Origin: Candidatus Brocadiia bacterium
GTDB taxonomy: Bacteria > Planctomycetota > Uabimicrobiia > Uabimicrobiales > JABWCH01
Reading direction: 5' to 3'
NCBI GenBank assembly: GCA_013359215.1
Contig: JABWCH010000016.1
Location: 1 to 39,937, forward strand
DNA: 39,937 nt
Shown here: piece after piece, positions 12,401 to 27,400 of the stretch
Numbering within the stretch: position 1 is the first letter of the stretch
How the letters are laid out: each line of letters begins with the position of its first letter
Notes under the pieces: generated by a model
What the model was told of the DNA's origin: nothing
Database searches by the model: none
The model's input: the letters and a program-made list of their open reading frames with translations, nothing else
Made by a program: the position numbers and the translations under genes

Positions 12401-15400
12401 GCCAGAATGGCAAGACCATACTCGCTGGTACAGATATAACAGGATCTTTAGGAACACAGGACTTTGGATTCAGCCTGACAAATGGCTCTTTGGGCATGGT
12501 ATTCTACGAGAATTCTACTTATGCACTAGAAGCCGCTGGAAACATAGCCTTCTCAGGATTAGAAGGATTCGACATTGCAGCCGAGAACATGAAGGTGCGT
12601 GTCAATACCACAGGCGGAGCAGTCAATGAAAGCATACAGATCGGAACAGAAAACGTAGGAATCTCCTTTAGCTCTTCAGAAGGAAACTACAAGGCCGTAA
12701 GCGGCGATGCCACAATCAATATAGCCGACTTTATCCAGGTATCAGGGAGCATTTCTGTAGCCATGCAGAATGGAAAGACCATCCTGGCAGCCAGCAATGT
12801 AACAGGCAGCCTGGGAGTGGATAACCTTAACTTCCAGCTTTCGAATGGTAACCTGGGACTTGTGCTGTATGAAAATTCTACCTATGCTTTGGAAGCATCA
12901 GGAAATATGTCTTTCACAGGATTCCCTGGGCTAGATGTTTCTGCTCAAGACATGCAAATACGAGTCAACACAACAGGCGGTGCGGTCAATGAAAATATCC
13001 AAATTGCAGGAAAGACAAAGTCCATCAGCTTTAGCTCATCAGAAGGAAACATCAAGGCTTTAGGCGGAAATGCCACTTTCACAGTAGCCAATCTCTTCAG
13101 TCTGAGCGGGCAGGTATCTATTGAAAAGAATCTGAACGTTTTCGACATTGACATCCAGCAGGCAAGGCTTGGCCTGATCGTGGAGGGAGAAGAGATCATA
13201 GCCCTGGGCGGAAGTGCCTCTTTTGAAATGAGCAGCACTCAGGGTTTTAAGATGAAATCCTTTAGCATCGCAGGCTTTGACTTTGGCAATGAATCGTCTT
13301 CCAGTGGAAGCACAAACGGTTCAACAGGAGGAAGCACGGGCGGTTCAACAGGCGGAAGCACGGGCGGTTCAAACAACACAGTGCCTTCTACTACAGCAGG
13401 CAAAAAGCTTGGGCCTTTGAGCTTCAGCGACCCTTCCATAGCCATCTCGAACTTTGATTTCGACATGGAAGGCAATGTCAGTGCCAGCATCACCTTGAGC
13501 GTAGGACAGGCTTCTATCACAGCAGGAAGTGCCTTTGGCATTTCGGTCAAGAATCTGTCTGGCAGCTTTGATATGAGCATGAATGTCTTTGATTTCAACA
13601 TAGGAACACCAGGAAACTGGCAGCTCAGTGCCGATGAAATCGTGATCAGCATTGGCAGCTTCCTGGATATTAAGGCAACCGATGTAATCCTGAATCCTAA
13701 TGCAGCGGATGATGAATATCTGGTAAGCTTTGCCTCGGCTTCGGCAAGCTTAAAGACATTAGGCATAACAGGTACAGCCCGCAACTTTGCGATTATGGGA
13801 AGCGGAGACTTCAGAGCCTTGGAAGGCTTTGGTGTAAGTCTGGACTTTGGAGCAAACACAAGCGGAAAACTGCTCTGGCCTTCCTGGTTGCCCATCCAGA
13901 TCCAGTCTTTGTGCCTTGTCTGGGAAGATTTCAATAATGCACCAGAAGATTGCAAGATCGTTCTGTCCGCAGGAATTTCTGCCAATATGGGGCCTTTGAG
14001 CATTAGCGGAGCAATAGACAGAGCCGTAATCGATGTTCAAAAACTCATGGATGGCGAAATGCCGATTGAAGATCTTTCTGGCGTTGCCATCAGCATATCA
14101 GGAAATATGTATGCTATGGAGGTTAGTGGAACCATCGTACTTGGGCTGATCCGCCTGGATGAAAGCGGAGATCTGATTGACGATCTCGATATGACAACAA
14201 CCGTGGCAGATCGAATTCTTTACGGCGGCCTCCAGGCATCGGCTACCATGAAGGGAGTCGGTGGATTTGAGATTATGCTAGGCTTATCGGAATTAGGGCC
14301 TTTGTCCATCTATATGATGGCAAACGTTCCCATTGTTGTTGGCCCAGTTGTGTTGAGCAATTTCCGAGGCGGTGTGACATTCAACGATACATTCCCAACA
14401 ATCAACACAGCAACAGATTTGAGGAATCCTGTTTTCAATTCTCCTACGGATTTGACAGCCTTGCAATGGATGAGCCAGCTCAAACGCCAGGTAATCCTGC
14501 AATATGAGACAACATCAGGCGGAAATGGCAGTTTCTGGGATCAATTCCTGAATCCTATCATCATTCGCGCTGGTGCTACGATTACATGCCCTGCTTTCAC
14601 TGGTGATGTGCAGATGATTGTTAGCACAGAAGGAAAATTCGCTTTAAGTGGAAATCTGCTCTACACAACAGGCATGATGATGGACACAAGGCTTTTCTTT
14701 GACCTGGAAGACGTAGGCCAGGGCGATGTCAGGATCATGCTCCTGATAGACCAGTATAGTTCCCCTGGTATGAAGCAATTAGGATTGCCTCCTGACATGA
14801 CCATCCGTGGTATGATTAGCATTCTTGCTTTGGACATGGACAACGATGGCAGCGACGATGCAGCCCAGATCATTCTGGAAGGCGGCATAGATCGCAATAT
14901 TATGAATTTCTCTACCTTGACATTCGAAGGCTCGGTCACTTTGACTTTCCAGGAAACCAGATTCACAATAGATCTGGATGCCCAGGCGAAATTCTCCTTG
15001 TTTGGCAGCGAAATGACGCTAGGAGCAGCAGCAGGTAGGCTTGTAATAGACAACAGCAGTGGATTTGCAATATGGGGCGTTGTCAAGATCGAAAGCAACC
15101 TGAGCTTCTTGCAGCCTTATGGCATTGATGTGAATGCAGAATCCTTGATGTATTTAAACACAAGCTCTGAAAGCAAGACAGAAACTTTGGTTTTGCCAGG
15201 AATGGGAGAAAGAACATTCACTCTTGATCCAACATGCTTTGGCTTCCAGATTGTCGGCAGCCTGTATCTTTCTCTGCCAGGAGATGACAAGAAAATCGCT
15301 GGTTTGAGCGGAGCGTTTGCTCTTGAAATTAGCGAAGAGGGCATGAGCATATTCGTGAATGCAGACATGACCATTGGGCCTCCTGAAATCCAATTCTTCA

Positions 15401-18400
15401 GCTTCCATGCATTAGGCGTACTCATGATCAATGAAGATGGATTTGCAGCCAGCCTGGATCTATCTATGAAAGTCGGTGGAGTTCTGTCTTCTGTCATCGA
15501 ATTTGATGGTAATTTCCAATTGATTACAAACATGACCTCCAAGAATCAGGACTATGTGATTCCTGAAATGTTCCTGGACGATCTGTCGCCTGAATTCTTG
15601 AACACACTTGAAACCAATGAATTAGGACAGAAATATGTCCGTATCTCTGGCGGCGCGCCTCAACTGGACGGATCTATAGGTGATTTTGGTCCATACTTTG
15701 TATTCCGAAGAACAGGCAACATAACCCTGGCGAGCGTAATACAGTTGCAGGGCGATGCGTACTTCCGCATTGATACAACAGGAATGGAACTCTTCCTGAG
15801 CGGAATCGCTAACTTTGGTGGACTCGGATCTATAGGAGCTGCTGGGCAGCTTAAGGTAAGCGAGGCTGGTCTTGTGGGCGTTTTAGATCTTGCAGGCAAT
15901 TTGGGGATTGCTGGTGTAATCGAAATGCAAGGTCGCGCTCAACTGGAAATCAACACAACCTCTTCAAGCCAGATTGTCAGACGGCTTGACATAGACAAGC
16001 GCACAGGGGAAGTCCTGGGTCTTGTGAATGGAACGATTGATCCTGAAACTTTCCGCATCAGTCTTGGCGGTTCGATTCTATTGGCAGATGCCTTTGAATT
16101 GAAAGGTAGCGTAGACTTGCTTATCAATTCGCAAGGGTTTGATCTAAAATTCGACGCTTCTCTGGACATGGATTTCTTTGGCAGGCTGGAAGTCAAAGGC
16201 GGAGCTATCATACGAGACAATGTCTTTGCCATGGCTATTGACATTGGAGCAAAAGCCTTGTCTTTTGATCCATTCAATCTGGAAGGCAATTTTGACATCA
16301 AGATCAACACAGGCTCTCAGGCAATGAACGTGAACGGCATTAACGTGGCTGGTCATACAGCCCTGATCCATGCTGATGCTACTCTTTCCTTTGGATTGTT
16401 CAGCGCAGTAGGCTCGATAACCCTGGGAGTGGAAGACGGCATCTTTGTCATGTCTCTGGATGAACTCAGCGTGGACTTCTTTGGATTTGTAACCCTGGAC
16501 GTAGATGGTTACATTAAATCCAATGGCGATTTCCGTCTCCATGGAGAAGTGAACATCGAAATCCCTATGGGGCCTTTCCGATTGAGAGGTGGATTTGAAC
16601 TCACGGTATCTAGTGGAGATCCTATTTTTGCTGGTGCAGCCTGGGGCTCGATTAGCGTTTATATACCTTTACCCTGGCCTCTTGATGATATTGAAATTAC
16701 ATTGGCAGGTCTGCGAGGAGCTTTTGAATTTGGTCGCAGCAGCATTCGTCTGGGTATAGAAGTAGAAGTCATGGGCATTACCTTCAGCGGTGAAAAATAT
16801 TGGTGCTGGGGGCCTGATCCCATTCTGGCGACCAAAGTCGGGGATGTTCTGTATCTCAACATGGGCGTGGATGCCTATAAGAGAGATTTGCCAGGCAATG
16901 ATTATTATAGCAAAGACAGCGGCGAAGCCTTCACGGTAGAGCATGTATCGGGAAGCTATGGCAATGAAACCGTCAATGTTACAGGAATGGGTGTCACGCA
17001 GCAATACGCAGGCGTAAGAAAAGTGGTCGTTACCGATTCTGGAAAAGGCAAAGACACCATCCATCTGGCTTCTGGTTTGCTTGCAGATGCGGACATAACC
17101 ACAGGAGAAGGCGATGATACTATTCTGGCTCTGACAACAGGCCAGGTAACCTTGCGCGGAGGCGATGACAACGACCGCATCTTGAGCATCAGCGACAATG
17201 CTTTGTTGTACGGCGATTCAGGCAACGACCTTATCGAAGTCCAGGGAAACAATTCCATTATCTATGGTGGCAATAGTAGCGATACGCTGCGATCCTGGGG
17301 TCATAACAATGCAATCTATGGCGGATTAGGAAACGATACTGTCTACGCTCATGATGGCAGCAATACCATATACGGAGAAGAAGGCGCGGACAATCTCATC
17401 GCTGAGGGAGGATACAACACTCTGTATGGTGGAGTAGACAACGATACAATAGAAACCAGGAATGGTACAAACTTTGTCTATGGTCAGACAGGCGATGATA
17501 TCTTGATTGGTGGCGCAGGCAACACAACCTACTATTTTGATGGTAGCTGGGGCAAGGATGTTGTCCAGACCAACAACACAGGCAACGATGTTTTTATCGT
17601 AGGCATAGATTCTACCAACAAGAACCTGACCTTGAATAACCATAAGCTGGTCTTTGGTGCAAATTCGATTTCCTATGACGATGGAGCAGAGAGCATCATC
17701 GTAACAGACCAGGCAGCCGTAACAACAGTAAACAACACGGACAACAATGGTGTTTCGATGACAGGGCTGGTGGATCTGACCCTTCATGTCAACAGTCTTG
17801 TTGTAAATAGCGAACTGCATGCACAGGGGATGATCTTCCGAAGCGTAGGCGATGTAGTGGTCAACAAGAAACTCAATTCCCTGGAAAATGGCAAGATAGA
17901 CATCGAAGTGTCGGGCATTGGCTCGAATATCCTACTTTATGATGACCTGTCTGTATCTTCAGGATACAATGGCGATACTCTGGGAGCTGGTTTGATGAGG
18001 CTTATCGCTCTGACAGGCAACATCCGAATTGACGATACAGTCTTCTTAGGCGCAGGAAGCCATCTGATTCTGGATGCTGCAGGAATTACGAACACCATTC
18101 ATTCTACAGTAAAGACCATTACTGTGAAGACAACAGCCGAAGCTGGGGACGACATTATCATCAGGGAAACCGATAGCCTGGAAATTGTGAATGGCGTGGT
18201 TACAAGCTCAGGTATCATTGATATTATCCTGGAACAGGCAGATTCCTTGCTGGATCTGAAATCGGGCATGCTGGCTACCCTGGCTCATGACAAAGACATC
18301 AAGATCATAGCCGATGATGTGAACTTCCATTCAGGCGAAGATATGGTAAAGGGTACAGGAGAGCTGATCCTGAGATCCCGATGGGATAACCAGAGCTATA

Positions 18401-21400
18401 GGATTGGTAGTGCTGCGGAAGACTTTATGGGTACGGATAAATCTATTCTTGGGCCAGACGGACACTTCGACCTGTCCATGAGCGATATATCCGCCTTTGC
18501 CAATGGATTTACCTTGATTACCATTGGGCATCGCACAGAAGGCAACACCATGACTTTTGGCGATGTAAAGGACATCACGGAAACCTGGGCCAATGGCAAT
18601 TTTATTGGCCCCAGGGTCTTGAATGCAGCCTTGAGGGATTATGTAAAGTTCTATGCTGACACAATGTATGTTCGCGGTGATGTAGAGTCTCCTGATGATA
18701 TTATAGAGTTCCATACAGGAAAAGCCCAGATCAAGTCACAGAATGTCCATAATGAAATGGGGCTGCCTGATTCTGGCGTAAGTGCCAGAATGATCTGGTT
18801 CAATGTAGACGAACAAATGCAGGTTTCTGGCTGGATCGAAGCCCAGGAGAGGTTGCTGCTGGAAATCCATGGCACCCAGGGAACAGACAACTTTGCCAGC
18901 TATCCTGATGGTTTGAACAGCTTGCGAACCGATGTCGGTAGCGCAATCCGAACCACAAAAGCAGGAAGCTTGCTGGAAATTCGACCTGTTGCTTCGGTCA
19001 AAGTAGCTGGAACTATAGATGCCCAAGGCGAAGGCTCTGCTGCCTGGATAAGAGGAACAGGCTCTTTCACGCTGCTGGAAGGCGGTATTGTAAAGGCACA
19101 GGGCAAAGAGGCAGAAGTCTATATTGACATTGATGGCCTTGTCCATCTGAACTCAGGCAGTGCTATTGTGGCAGGTTCTGATTTCATGGATGTTGAAGGC
19201 ACACCCGTTCCTTATATAACAGGAACAGATTCCAACATCGAGATTACCTCAGCCAGTGAAATCTGGGTCGCTGGTTCTGTAACAGCCAGTGGAAGCATGA
19301 AGTTCAATATGGGCGGCAAAGCTCTGGATCATGCAGACTACTTCGATGCAATTGGAGTGCTGTCTCCTGAGCATTATCTGGTAGGACACAGAGGATTCGG
19401 ATTCATGCTCACAGGAACGATTACGTCTTTGGGTGATGACTATGATGTGAAGATCGCAGGCCAGGACGACCTGATCTTCCGAGGCAACATCAACGCTCTG
19501 GGAGCAAATTCCGAAATCTTCTTACAATCCGATAAATGGGTATATTGGGAAGGTTTTGCCAAAGCCACAGGCGATATTAGCGTCTATGGTGGTGTTCAGG
19601 TAGATCCTGCTGGCAATGTAAGCAACATAGGCGGCAGCGACAGCAAAGGCACAAGCGTTTATGTACACGCTACCTCTGTCATCAATACACCAGAAGCAGG
19701 TTCTAATGTTATCATCCACGGCGGCCAGGATGTGGATATTTATGGAGCTATCGTGGCAGGCGGAACAATTGGCGAAACAGGAGTAACCCTGGCAGGGCCA
19801 GATTCTACCGTAAAGATCACAGCAGGACAACAGATTGTTCTCAATGCTCCTGTGGTTGCTGCCAAATCTGTAGAGATTCTCACAACAGGGCAGACAAGCG
19901 TGGAAGACAATCGCATGAGCGTGATTCTTCCTACTGTATCTGGTCTAACAGCAGCAGGTTTGACCTCGGACAACACAGGCGGGCTTGTGAATGTTGTTGC
20001 TCAGAATGATGTGCAGATTTCGGGTCATATTCTTTCTGGCGGAATCCGCAACCAGGAATTCAATGAAGATGGTGAAAGAATCGGTGAAACAACAACCTGG
20101 TCAGCAGAAAAATCCGCAGCCTTGATCCAGGCAGGCGGACAAGCTTATATTGGTGGCATGACACTGAACCAGCAAGGCAATATGGTAGAAACAGGAGGTT
20201 ATGTCGCTGCCTCGGAATTCATCAGCATCACAGGCGGCCAAAATCCTCAAGGAGTTGGCGTAAAGATAGCAGCAGCCAGCGAAATCACAACCAGAAATGC
20301 AGACAGTACCATCCTGGTTGGCTCTGCTCAGGACACCGAAATCATGGGTCTTCTGGTGGCTGGTGGTGATGTGGAAACCCTGTATGATAGCAATGGCGGA
20401 TACTTAGGCAGAAAGATCAACACTTACGGAGGCGATTCGCAGATCGTTGTTCAGGCGGATAATGAAATCACCCTGGGAACGGATTTGCGTGCTGGAAAGC
20501 GGATTGACCTGATTGGCGGACTTGATCCCATAACAGGCAAGGCAATCGTGCTGCATGGTTCTGTGCAGATCAGCACATGGCAAGAGAACAGCGTAATCAA
20601 CCTCAATGCTCCTGGCGACATTGATATTCTTGCTCCTGCTCATACAAATGAAATCCAGGCAAGCGGATGGAGAGAGAGCGCGGATGGCAAACTTAGCCAG
20701 GATGTAACATTATATGTGGAAATAGACAAAGTTGGATTCAAAGTGCGCGGTGCTGTTACCATTGAAGCTCAGGCAACACAAGACAACAACCAGGTGCAAG
20801 ACCTGATGGCTGATATTGACGCTGCCTTCTTGAATACAGACTTTGTGGTGGTCGAGTCCACAAATCCCGATCATCCTGTGGATTCTCTCTACAGAGGCGA
20901 TGCAGAATATCCTGATATTAAGGTCAAACTGCACGATTCTCGTCTGGTATTGACCAGCGCGTACGCTCTGACACTGGAAAGCACTTCAGAGAATGCAGAG
21001 CTTCTAGGGTTCGAGAATCTATCCGAAAGCGATTTGCATTCTAGTTTGCCTTACACACTCTATGCAGCCAAGGCTGGCTCTGTCATCAACATCGGTATAC
21101 CAGAAGGGCCTAATGGCAGGCTGTATGTGGGCGGTAAGGTCTTGGCTCACACTGCGATCAATATGTATAGCGGACAATCCGCAAACGAAACCGATCTGGA
21201 CCTGGACTTCACAGGTTTGCTGGAAACCATCAATGGCTCGATTATCTTTAATGCAGGAGTCAATGGAGTTGTCAAGGGTGATGTTGTTGCTGGTGGTGCG
21301 AATTCGGATGTGATTGTCCATTCTGACCATACCCTGACACTCTTTGGTGATCTAAGCGCAGGAAGAAAAATCGTTCTTTCCGCTGGTATAGGGGAGAATC

Positions 21401-24400
21401 CAGGAGAGGTAAGCATCCGCACAGAAGCCACAAGCATGATGAAGACAACAGGCGAGAATGGCAAGATTTATATCTATGGCATGAACGACATCAGCATCAA
21501 TAGCCATATTGGCGTAGAAGATGGTGAAATCTTGAGCCTGGATCTTATCGAAATTGGCTCTATGTATGGCAATGCCTATATCGAAAAAGAAGGCGGCTGG
21601 ATTGAAACCGCAGGGCTATTGCATATTGTTGGAGCTAACGTAGATTTGGGCGGCGTGGTCAAGAGCCACTATAAGACCGAGTCAACAGACGATTATGAAA
21701 TCCAGATTGATGTAACCGACACAGCCAGCATCCATGGCGATTTGAACCTTGCAGGCTCTCTATGGGTAAAAGCAGGCCAGAAGATCGAAGTCTATGATAC
21801 TGCTCTCGAAGTCAAGGGAGATGGAGAAGACATCCTGCTGCAATCGGGCGGTGATGTTGTGTTTGGCAAAGCTGAGATGCTCAATGGCAAGCTGACCCAG
21901 TTTGGTGGTTTGGTCAAGACCGATGAACTCTTGCACATCCAGGCAACAGGAACAGTGGAGGTTGGTTCTGGTTCTCAGATCATGACTTCCGAATCTGGCA
22001 GCAAGGTATGGATTGAAGCAGACAATCTGGAAGTGGTTGGTTCTATATACGCTGGTGCTGTCCTAGAAGAAGGTCAGGTACAGTGGACTGGCTCTTCTGC
22101 TATCGTAGATCTTGACATAACCACTGCCTTAAATATGGGTGGCCTCGGAGTGGATGGCGATGGCAATATGGCCGTTCGCGGCGGTTCTATCCAGGCAACG
22201 GGCCTCGTGGACATTGCCGTTGATACAATGGCTGTCAGTGCCTTGAGTGGAATCTATGCAGAAGAAACCAGAGGCGGCGCACCTGCCCAGATACTCATGG
22301 ATGTCCAAAACGATGTTCAGATATCGGGTACTCTGGAAGCCAATGGCACAGGAGCTAAGCTTGTTCTGGATTCTGAAGGATTGATCGTAGTCAATGGCAC
22401 GATCAAGGCTCAGGATCACCTGGTTGTGAAGGGCGGAACGCATTCTTCTGGTGCTGGCATCATCGTGCAGCCTGTAGTCTATGATGCAAACGATACGCCT
22501 GTTTCTGGTGGTATCCTGACCACAGGCATGGGCGGCAAGATGGACATCACATCCCAGGCTGATCTTGTGATTCATGGTATAGCGGGTAATGTCAGTTTGC
22601 AAGGCGCGGCCTTTGTCTCTGAGATGAATCTGATTTCCCAGACAGGAAACGTTTCTATAACAGGCAATGTGGATACACAGGACAACCTACGCATCCTGGG
22701 CAAGAGCATCCATGTCCTGCCCAATGCGGTTGTCAAGACTCATGCTGCTAATGCCAACATGACCCTTAAGGCGCAGGAGCGCGTCTATGTCGCCAGCAAT
22801 ACGGAAAATACATCGCCTGGCGAACTGGATTCTTCGAATCTGCTGCATCTCATGGCTCAGGCCATTGTTCTGGATGGTATTGTGGAAAGCACAGGCAACA
22901 TTGTGGCTAATGCCTCTTCGGAAATCGTGGTGAATGGGCTTGTTCTCTCTGCCGCAGACATTGCCTTCAATGCTGGTGTTAATCTGTCGCTCTCGGAAAG
23001 CGAATTGCTTGGTAGCATAGCCCAGACCGACCTTTCTGGTGGTGATATTCTCATCGAAAAGACAGGCAGTGTTCAGGCCGCAGGCGATGTGGTTTTCCAG
23101 GGCGGTGGCAATGTGGATGTGAAGGCATCCGCAGACACAGGCGATGGAGTCAAGGCTTCGCTGCGTCCGATCATCAGCAATACCACCTCGGTTGTGGACG
23201 TTGTCACAGGCTACCGCAGAGTGGCAGTAGGAACGATTGAAGTTCCTCAGATATATTGGGTCAAGACCACAGTCACCGAGCAGGTTGGCACGCAGACCAT
23301 TGAAATCGGCAACTACTTCCGCACCATGGATGTCACCCTGACGCAGGATGGCTATTACAATGGCAGCACTGTAAGAGAATTCTTTGTGGAGAATGTGGAT
23401 TATTGGAATGAACATATTAACTGGACAGCCTACGGCGTGGCAGCCCCTGTTCACGGAGATACAGCATTCACCGACCTTACTGATGACCAGAAGACAGTCG
23501 TTTTGAATCATTTAGGCTATAAACGTCTCTACAACTTTAGCTTTGCCAACGCCAAGGAACACAGAAACATAGACGGAGTGCCAAGCACTCATGACTGGAC
23601 ACCTGATTGGAAGAACAATGGACAGGCCATATACAATATCCAGGTAGCAGGCTGGAGCGACAAATACATTCGTATGCCTATTGGATCACAAGAAGACGTA
23701 ATCCGCGTTGTTTCTCAGGGGGTTCCCAATACCTGGAACGAGCATGTAGGACAATGGCGCGAATATGCCCGCATCCGCATGGTTCAGGATCGGTCTTATT
23801 TGCAAGGGTATTGGCATAATGGAGGCGAAGTGGATGATTGGGATGATAGCCAGGCAAGATGGGCTTTTAATACCTATTTTAATCCTTTGCGAGAGTTCAA
23901 TATCTACGATGGTCGTAATGGAATGACTTACACCTATGATCCAGAATGGATAAGAAATCAGAGCTATTGGAAAGCAGACTGGATGCACGGCATCTATACC
24001 TGGGCACCCAATCTGTATTTTTCTCCAGACTCAGCCATCTACAATCAATATAATTGGCGTGCTCGCTATGAGACTGTAGGGTGGATATTCAATCACCATA
24101 AGGCCAACAATGCTGTTACCTTCTGGGATGCCGCCACATGGGACAGATGGAAAAATGGCAATCAGTTCCAGGTCGCTACAGGCGATTATGGCAACGTAGC
24201 TTGGGTTACCCCAATAGGTTGGGGAAGCAATTTAGGTACCTGGTGGAATGATCGAGTATCTTCTATTATGGTATCCCCCAATATGCATGTCAAAGTTTTC
24301 GACAATGACAATTTTGGCGGTACTTCATACGAACTACATGGGGGATCTCAAGGAACAGATTACGATTTGCCTTATTTGAATTTTAATGATCGCATGACTT

Positions 24401-27400
24401 CCTTCCAAATCTGGGGTGATTGGATGGGAGACTACTACTATGAATGGCAGCACGATTATGACTATGACTGGTATTCTAGCTGGCGCAACATCTATGATAA
24501 ACGCCTGACCTTGAACTACCAGTGGGTGAGCAATTCCCATACGATATGGGGTGAACGTCCTGAATATAAGTCCTATGAAACCGAAACCAAGGTCGTAGAG
24601 ACAAAGACCATTACCGATTGGAAGACTGAGACCATCACCGAGCAGCAAGTGGTGAGATTCAGCAACCGTATCTACCAGAACGATGGCGAGCATCCTTTTG
24701 GTGAATTCGGCGTGGATTCTCTTGCAGCAGGCGGTAATCTGGTGATTCGTTCTGGAAGCACCAGCTTGAGCGGTATTATCAAAAGCGATGGAGTGATGAG
24801 CATCCACTCTCTGAGCAATGTGTTTGTGACAGGCGTTCTGCCTGAAGGCGCAACGGAAGACACACTTCCTGCCATTTCGCAGCTTTTGTCTCAGAGCAAA
24901 ATTGACATACAGGCAGTGAACCAGATTGTAGTTGCTGATTCTGCTCTTCTCAAAGTAGACGATGGTGGTGTTGGCGAAGCCAGCGAAATCCATCTGTTTG
25001 CCAGGGAGGATGTGGTGATCCTGGGCGAGCTTTCTTCCTCTAGTCAGATACTGGTGGAAAGCGATAGCAATGTTCAGGTTAAAGGCAAAATCACTGGCAA
25101 GGATCTTGTGGTTCTGCAAGCAGGCATGAATGATGGTACAGGCAACATTGTAGGAGACATCTACGGAAGCGTAGAAGCTTTTGGCGAAGAAGGCATGATA
25201 AGTCTGATTGCTGGAAGCGTACAAGGCGATATCTTGCTGGCAGAAGCTGCGCTGAACGCAAAAGAAGTCTTTATGACAGCCGATGGTGGTAAAGTCGAAC
25301 AGCCAGGCTCCTTTATAACAGCCAATGTCTTGAGAGCGAGAGCCAACAAAGGCTTCTCTGGTAACCTGAGAGTAGAAAAGGCATACATAGAAGTCACAGG
25401 CGAAGGCATGATCGAGGTCATCAGCCCTGTTGACATCGAAGTTGACCTGTATGCTGCTCATGGTGATATTTATGTCACTGTGCAGGAAAACCTGACAGCA
25501 ACCTCTGTGATTAGCGATCATGGAGACATCTATCTGAAAACAGTCGGCAGCCTTTATGCTGATGGTGTTGTCGCAGGCGATGGCACAATTGCTCTCGAAA
25601 GCGTAGGCGCAATGTATGCCAACAATATCGCGACTCTGGGAACTTCAGAAGACAGCGACATCCGTCTGACCACGCACAATGGTTCTGATATGGTGCTTGG
25701 TTCTCTGACAGTAGGCGATCCTAATGCAGGTGACATCTTCATCGTATGCACAGGAAGCATCCAGGGAACATCTTTGAGCAGCCTGGTGGCTGACCATCTG
25801 GATGTAAGGGTCAACGGCAGGATGATGCTTGTGGCTAATGTGAATTCGATTGGTATGTCTACCATCGTGGCAGGTGACATGGTCGTAAGCGATGATGCAA
25901 ACCTTACCATGACAGAAGACATGGCTGCCTTGATTATTCTGGGTTCAAGAGGAACTCTGGGTCTGGACAATATCAAGGTCTTGGATGGTTCTTTGACGGT
26001 CAATGTTGCTGGCAACCTGATCCTGGGTGATGTCCAGCTTATGACAAACAGCGATGACAATGATGTTACTGTAACAGCAGGCGGCAATGTAAGCATAGGA
26101 TACCTGAGTGCTGGAATCTATGCAGCCAGCCAAGAGGAAGCCTTGGGTGGCGAAACCACTTCTATGGGTGACATAAGCATTACAGCAGGCGGCTATATCA
26201 CAGAACTAGTCGATGATCCTGGTGTGGATATCGTGGCCGATAAACTCAGTCTTGTCGCTCAAGGCAAGATCGGCGATCTGGAAATCGCAGCCAATGAACT
26301 TTTGCGTGTCTATACGACAAACGGGGACATCAACCTGAGAGACTATGATGGCTTTGGCGAAGCAATTCCTGGACTTGTGATCACTTCTGTCAAGACAGAT
26401 ACAGGCTCTCTGACCGTGCGTTCCGATAACCAGATTGAGGTCTTCGAGGCTAGTGCCATGGGATCTGGCGGAATCGTAAGGCTGGAAGCCTTGGACGGTA
26501 ACCTGAAGGTGTCAGGCAATGCCATCCAGGCAGCCTCTGGTGTCGCCCTTGTTGCAGGCGATATCCTGATTCTGCATAGCAGCATTACGACTCCTGCTCT
26601 TCTGGAACTCAGAGCGGGTGACCACTTTGATTTTGGCAACACCGTAGGCGATATGTACGGAAGCGAGCTGAATCTGAGTGCTGCCAGACTGATTCTCGAA
26701 AGCGGCAGACCTTTGGAGATCAAAGGAAACCTGACTGCCACAGAGGAACTGACCCTGATTTCTGGTTCAATGGTATCTATTGATGGCGAGATACGAAGCG
26801 GAAATGGTTCTCCTATCCAGCAGGTGAACATCATCGCTCGTAGCGAAGAAATTTATATACAAGAATATGAACAGGATACGAATTTGCCAATTTACATTTT
26901 GCCCAATGGAATGCAGGTAGTCTGGAATCCTTCAAGCAATAAGTACTATCAATACAAAGAAAATGGCAAGTATATTTTCCGAGGAACATATCTGAACGAT
27001 AATGGCACTTCAGAAGAAAAGACTTTCTACTGCGACAATGTCGATGGATCTGGTACACTATACTATAATGCCGATGGAACAGGTACTCTGTCTCAAAATG
27101 AGCGCGATCATATCAGGGCAAACAGCCTCTATCGCAAGCTGAACGAAGTCGATGGCACAGGGGCAGTCAGAAAGCTGGTATTGCCTGATTTGGGTCTTGT
27201 GGACATCAAAGACATGAGCAGCATCCCAGCCGACAACCTGAACATCCAGGCAACGAAGATACAATGGCATAGCAGCCAGAACCTGGATTTGAGCAATGCT
27301 TCTCTGGTGGCTTCGGAAAGAATCGTTCTCGATGCAGCAGGAAATATTCAGTTGCAATCTGCCACAACAGCATTGGCTACACTGAACGCTGGCGGATCAA

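Larger units (their letters stand above)
10681..16800 (+). repeat. Long region of degenerate beta-strand modules
   Basis: Residues about 3423-5462 consist of alternating short amphipathic strands with recurring patterns such as GxFxLxxNxxG, xxLxLxxxAxL and FGLxxVxG. Repeats of roughly 50 to 120 residues can be seen, most degenerate, one pair clear (12349-13074). The pattern suggests an extended beta-sheet or beta-solenoid filament. No enzyme motif is apparent. It ends in an aromatic YWCWGPDP segment near 16798-16821 before RTX array 4. Confidence 0.65.
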
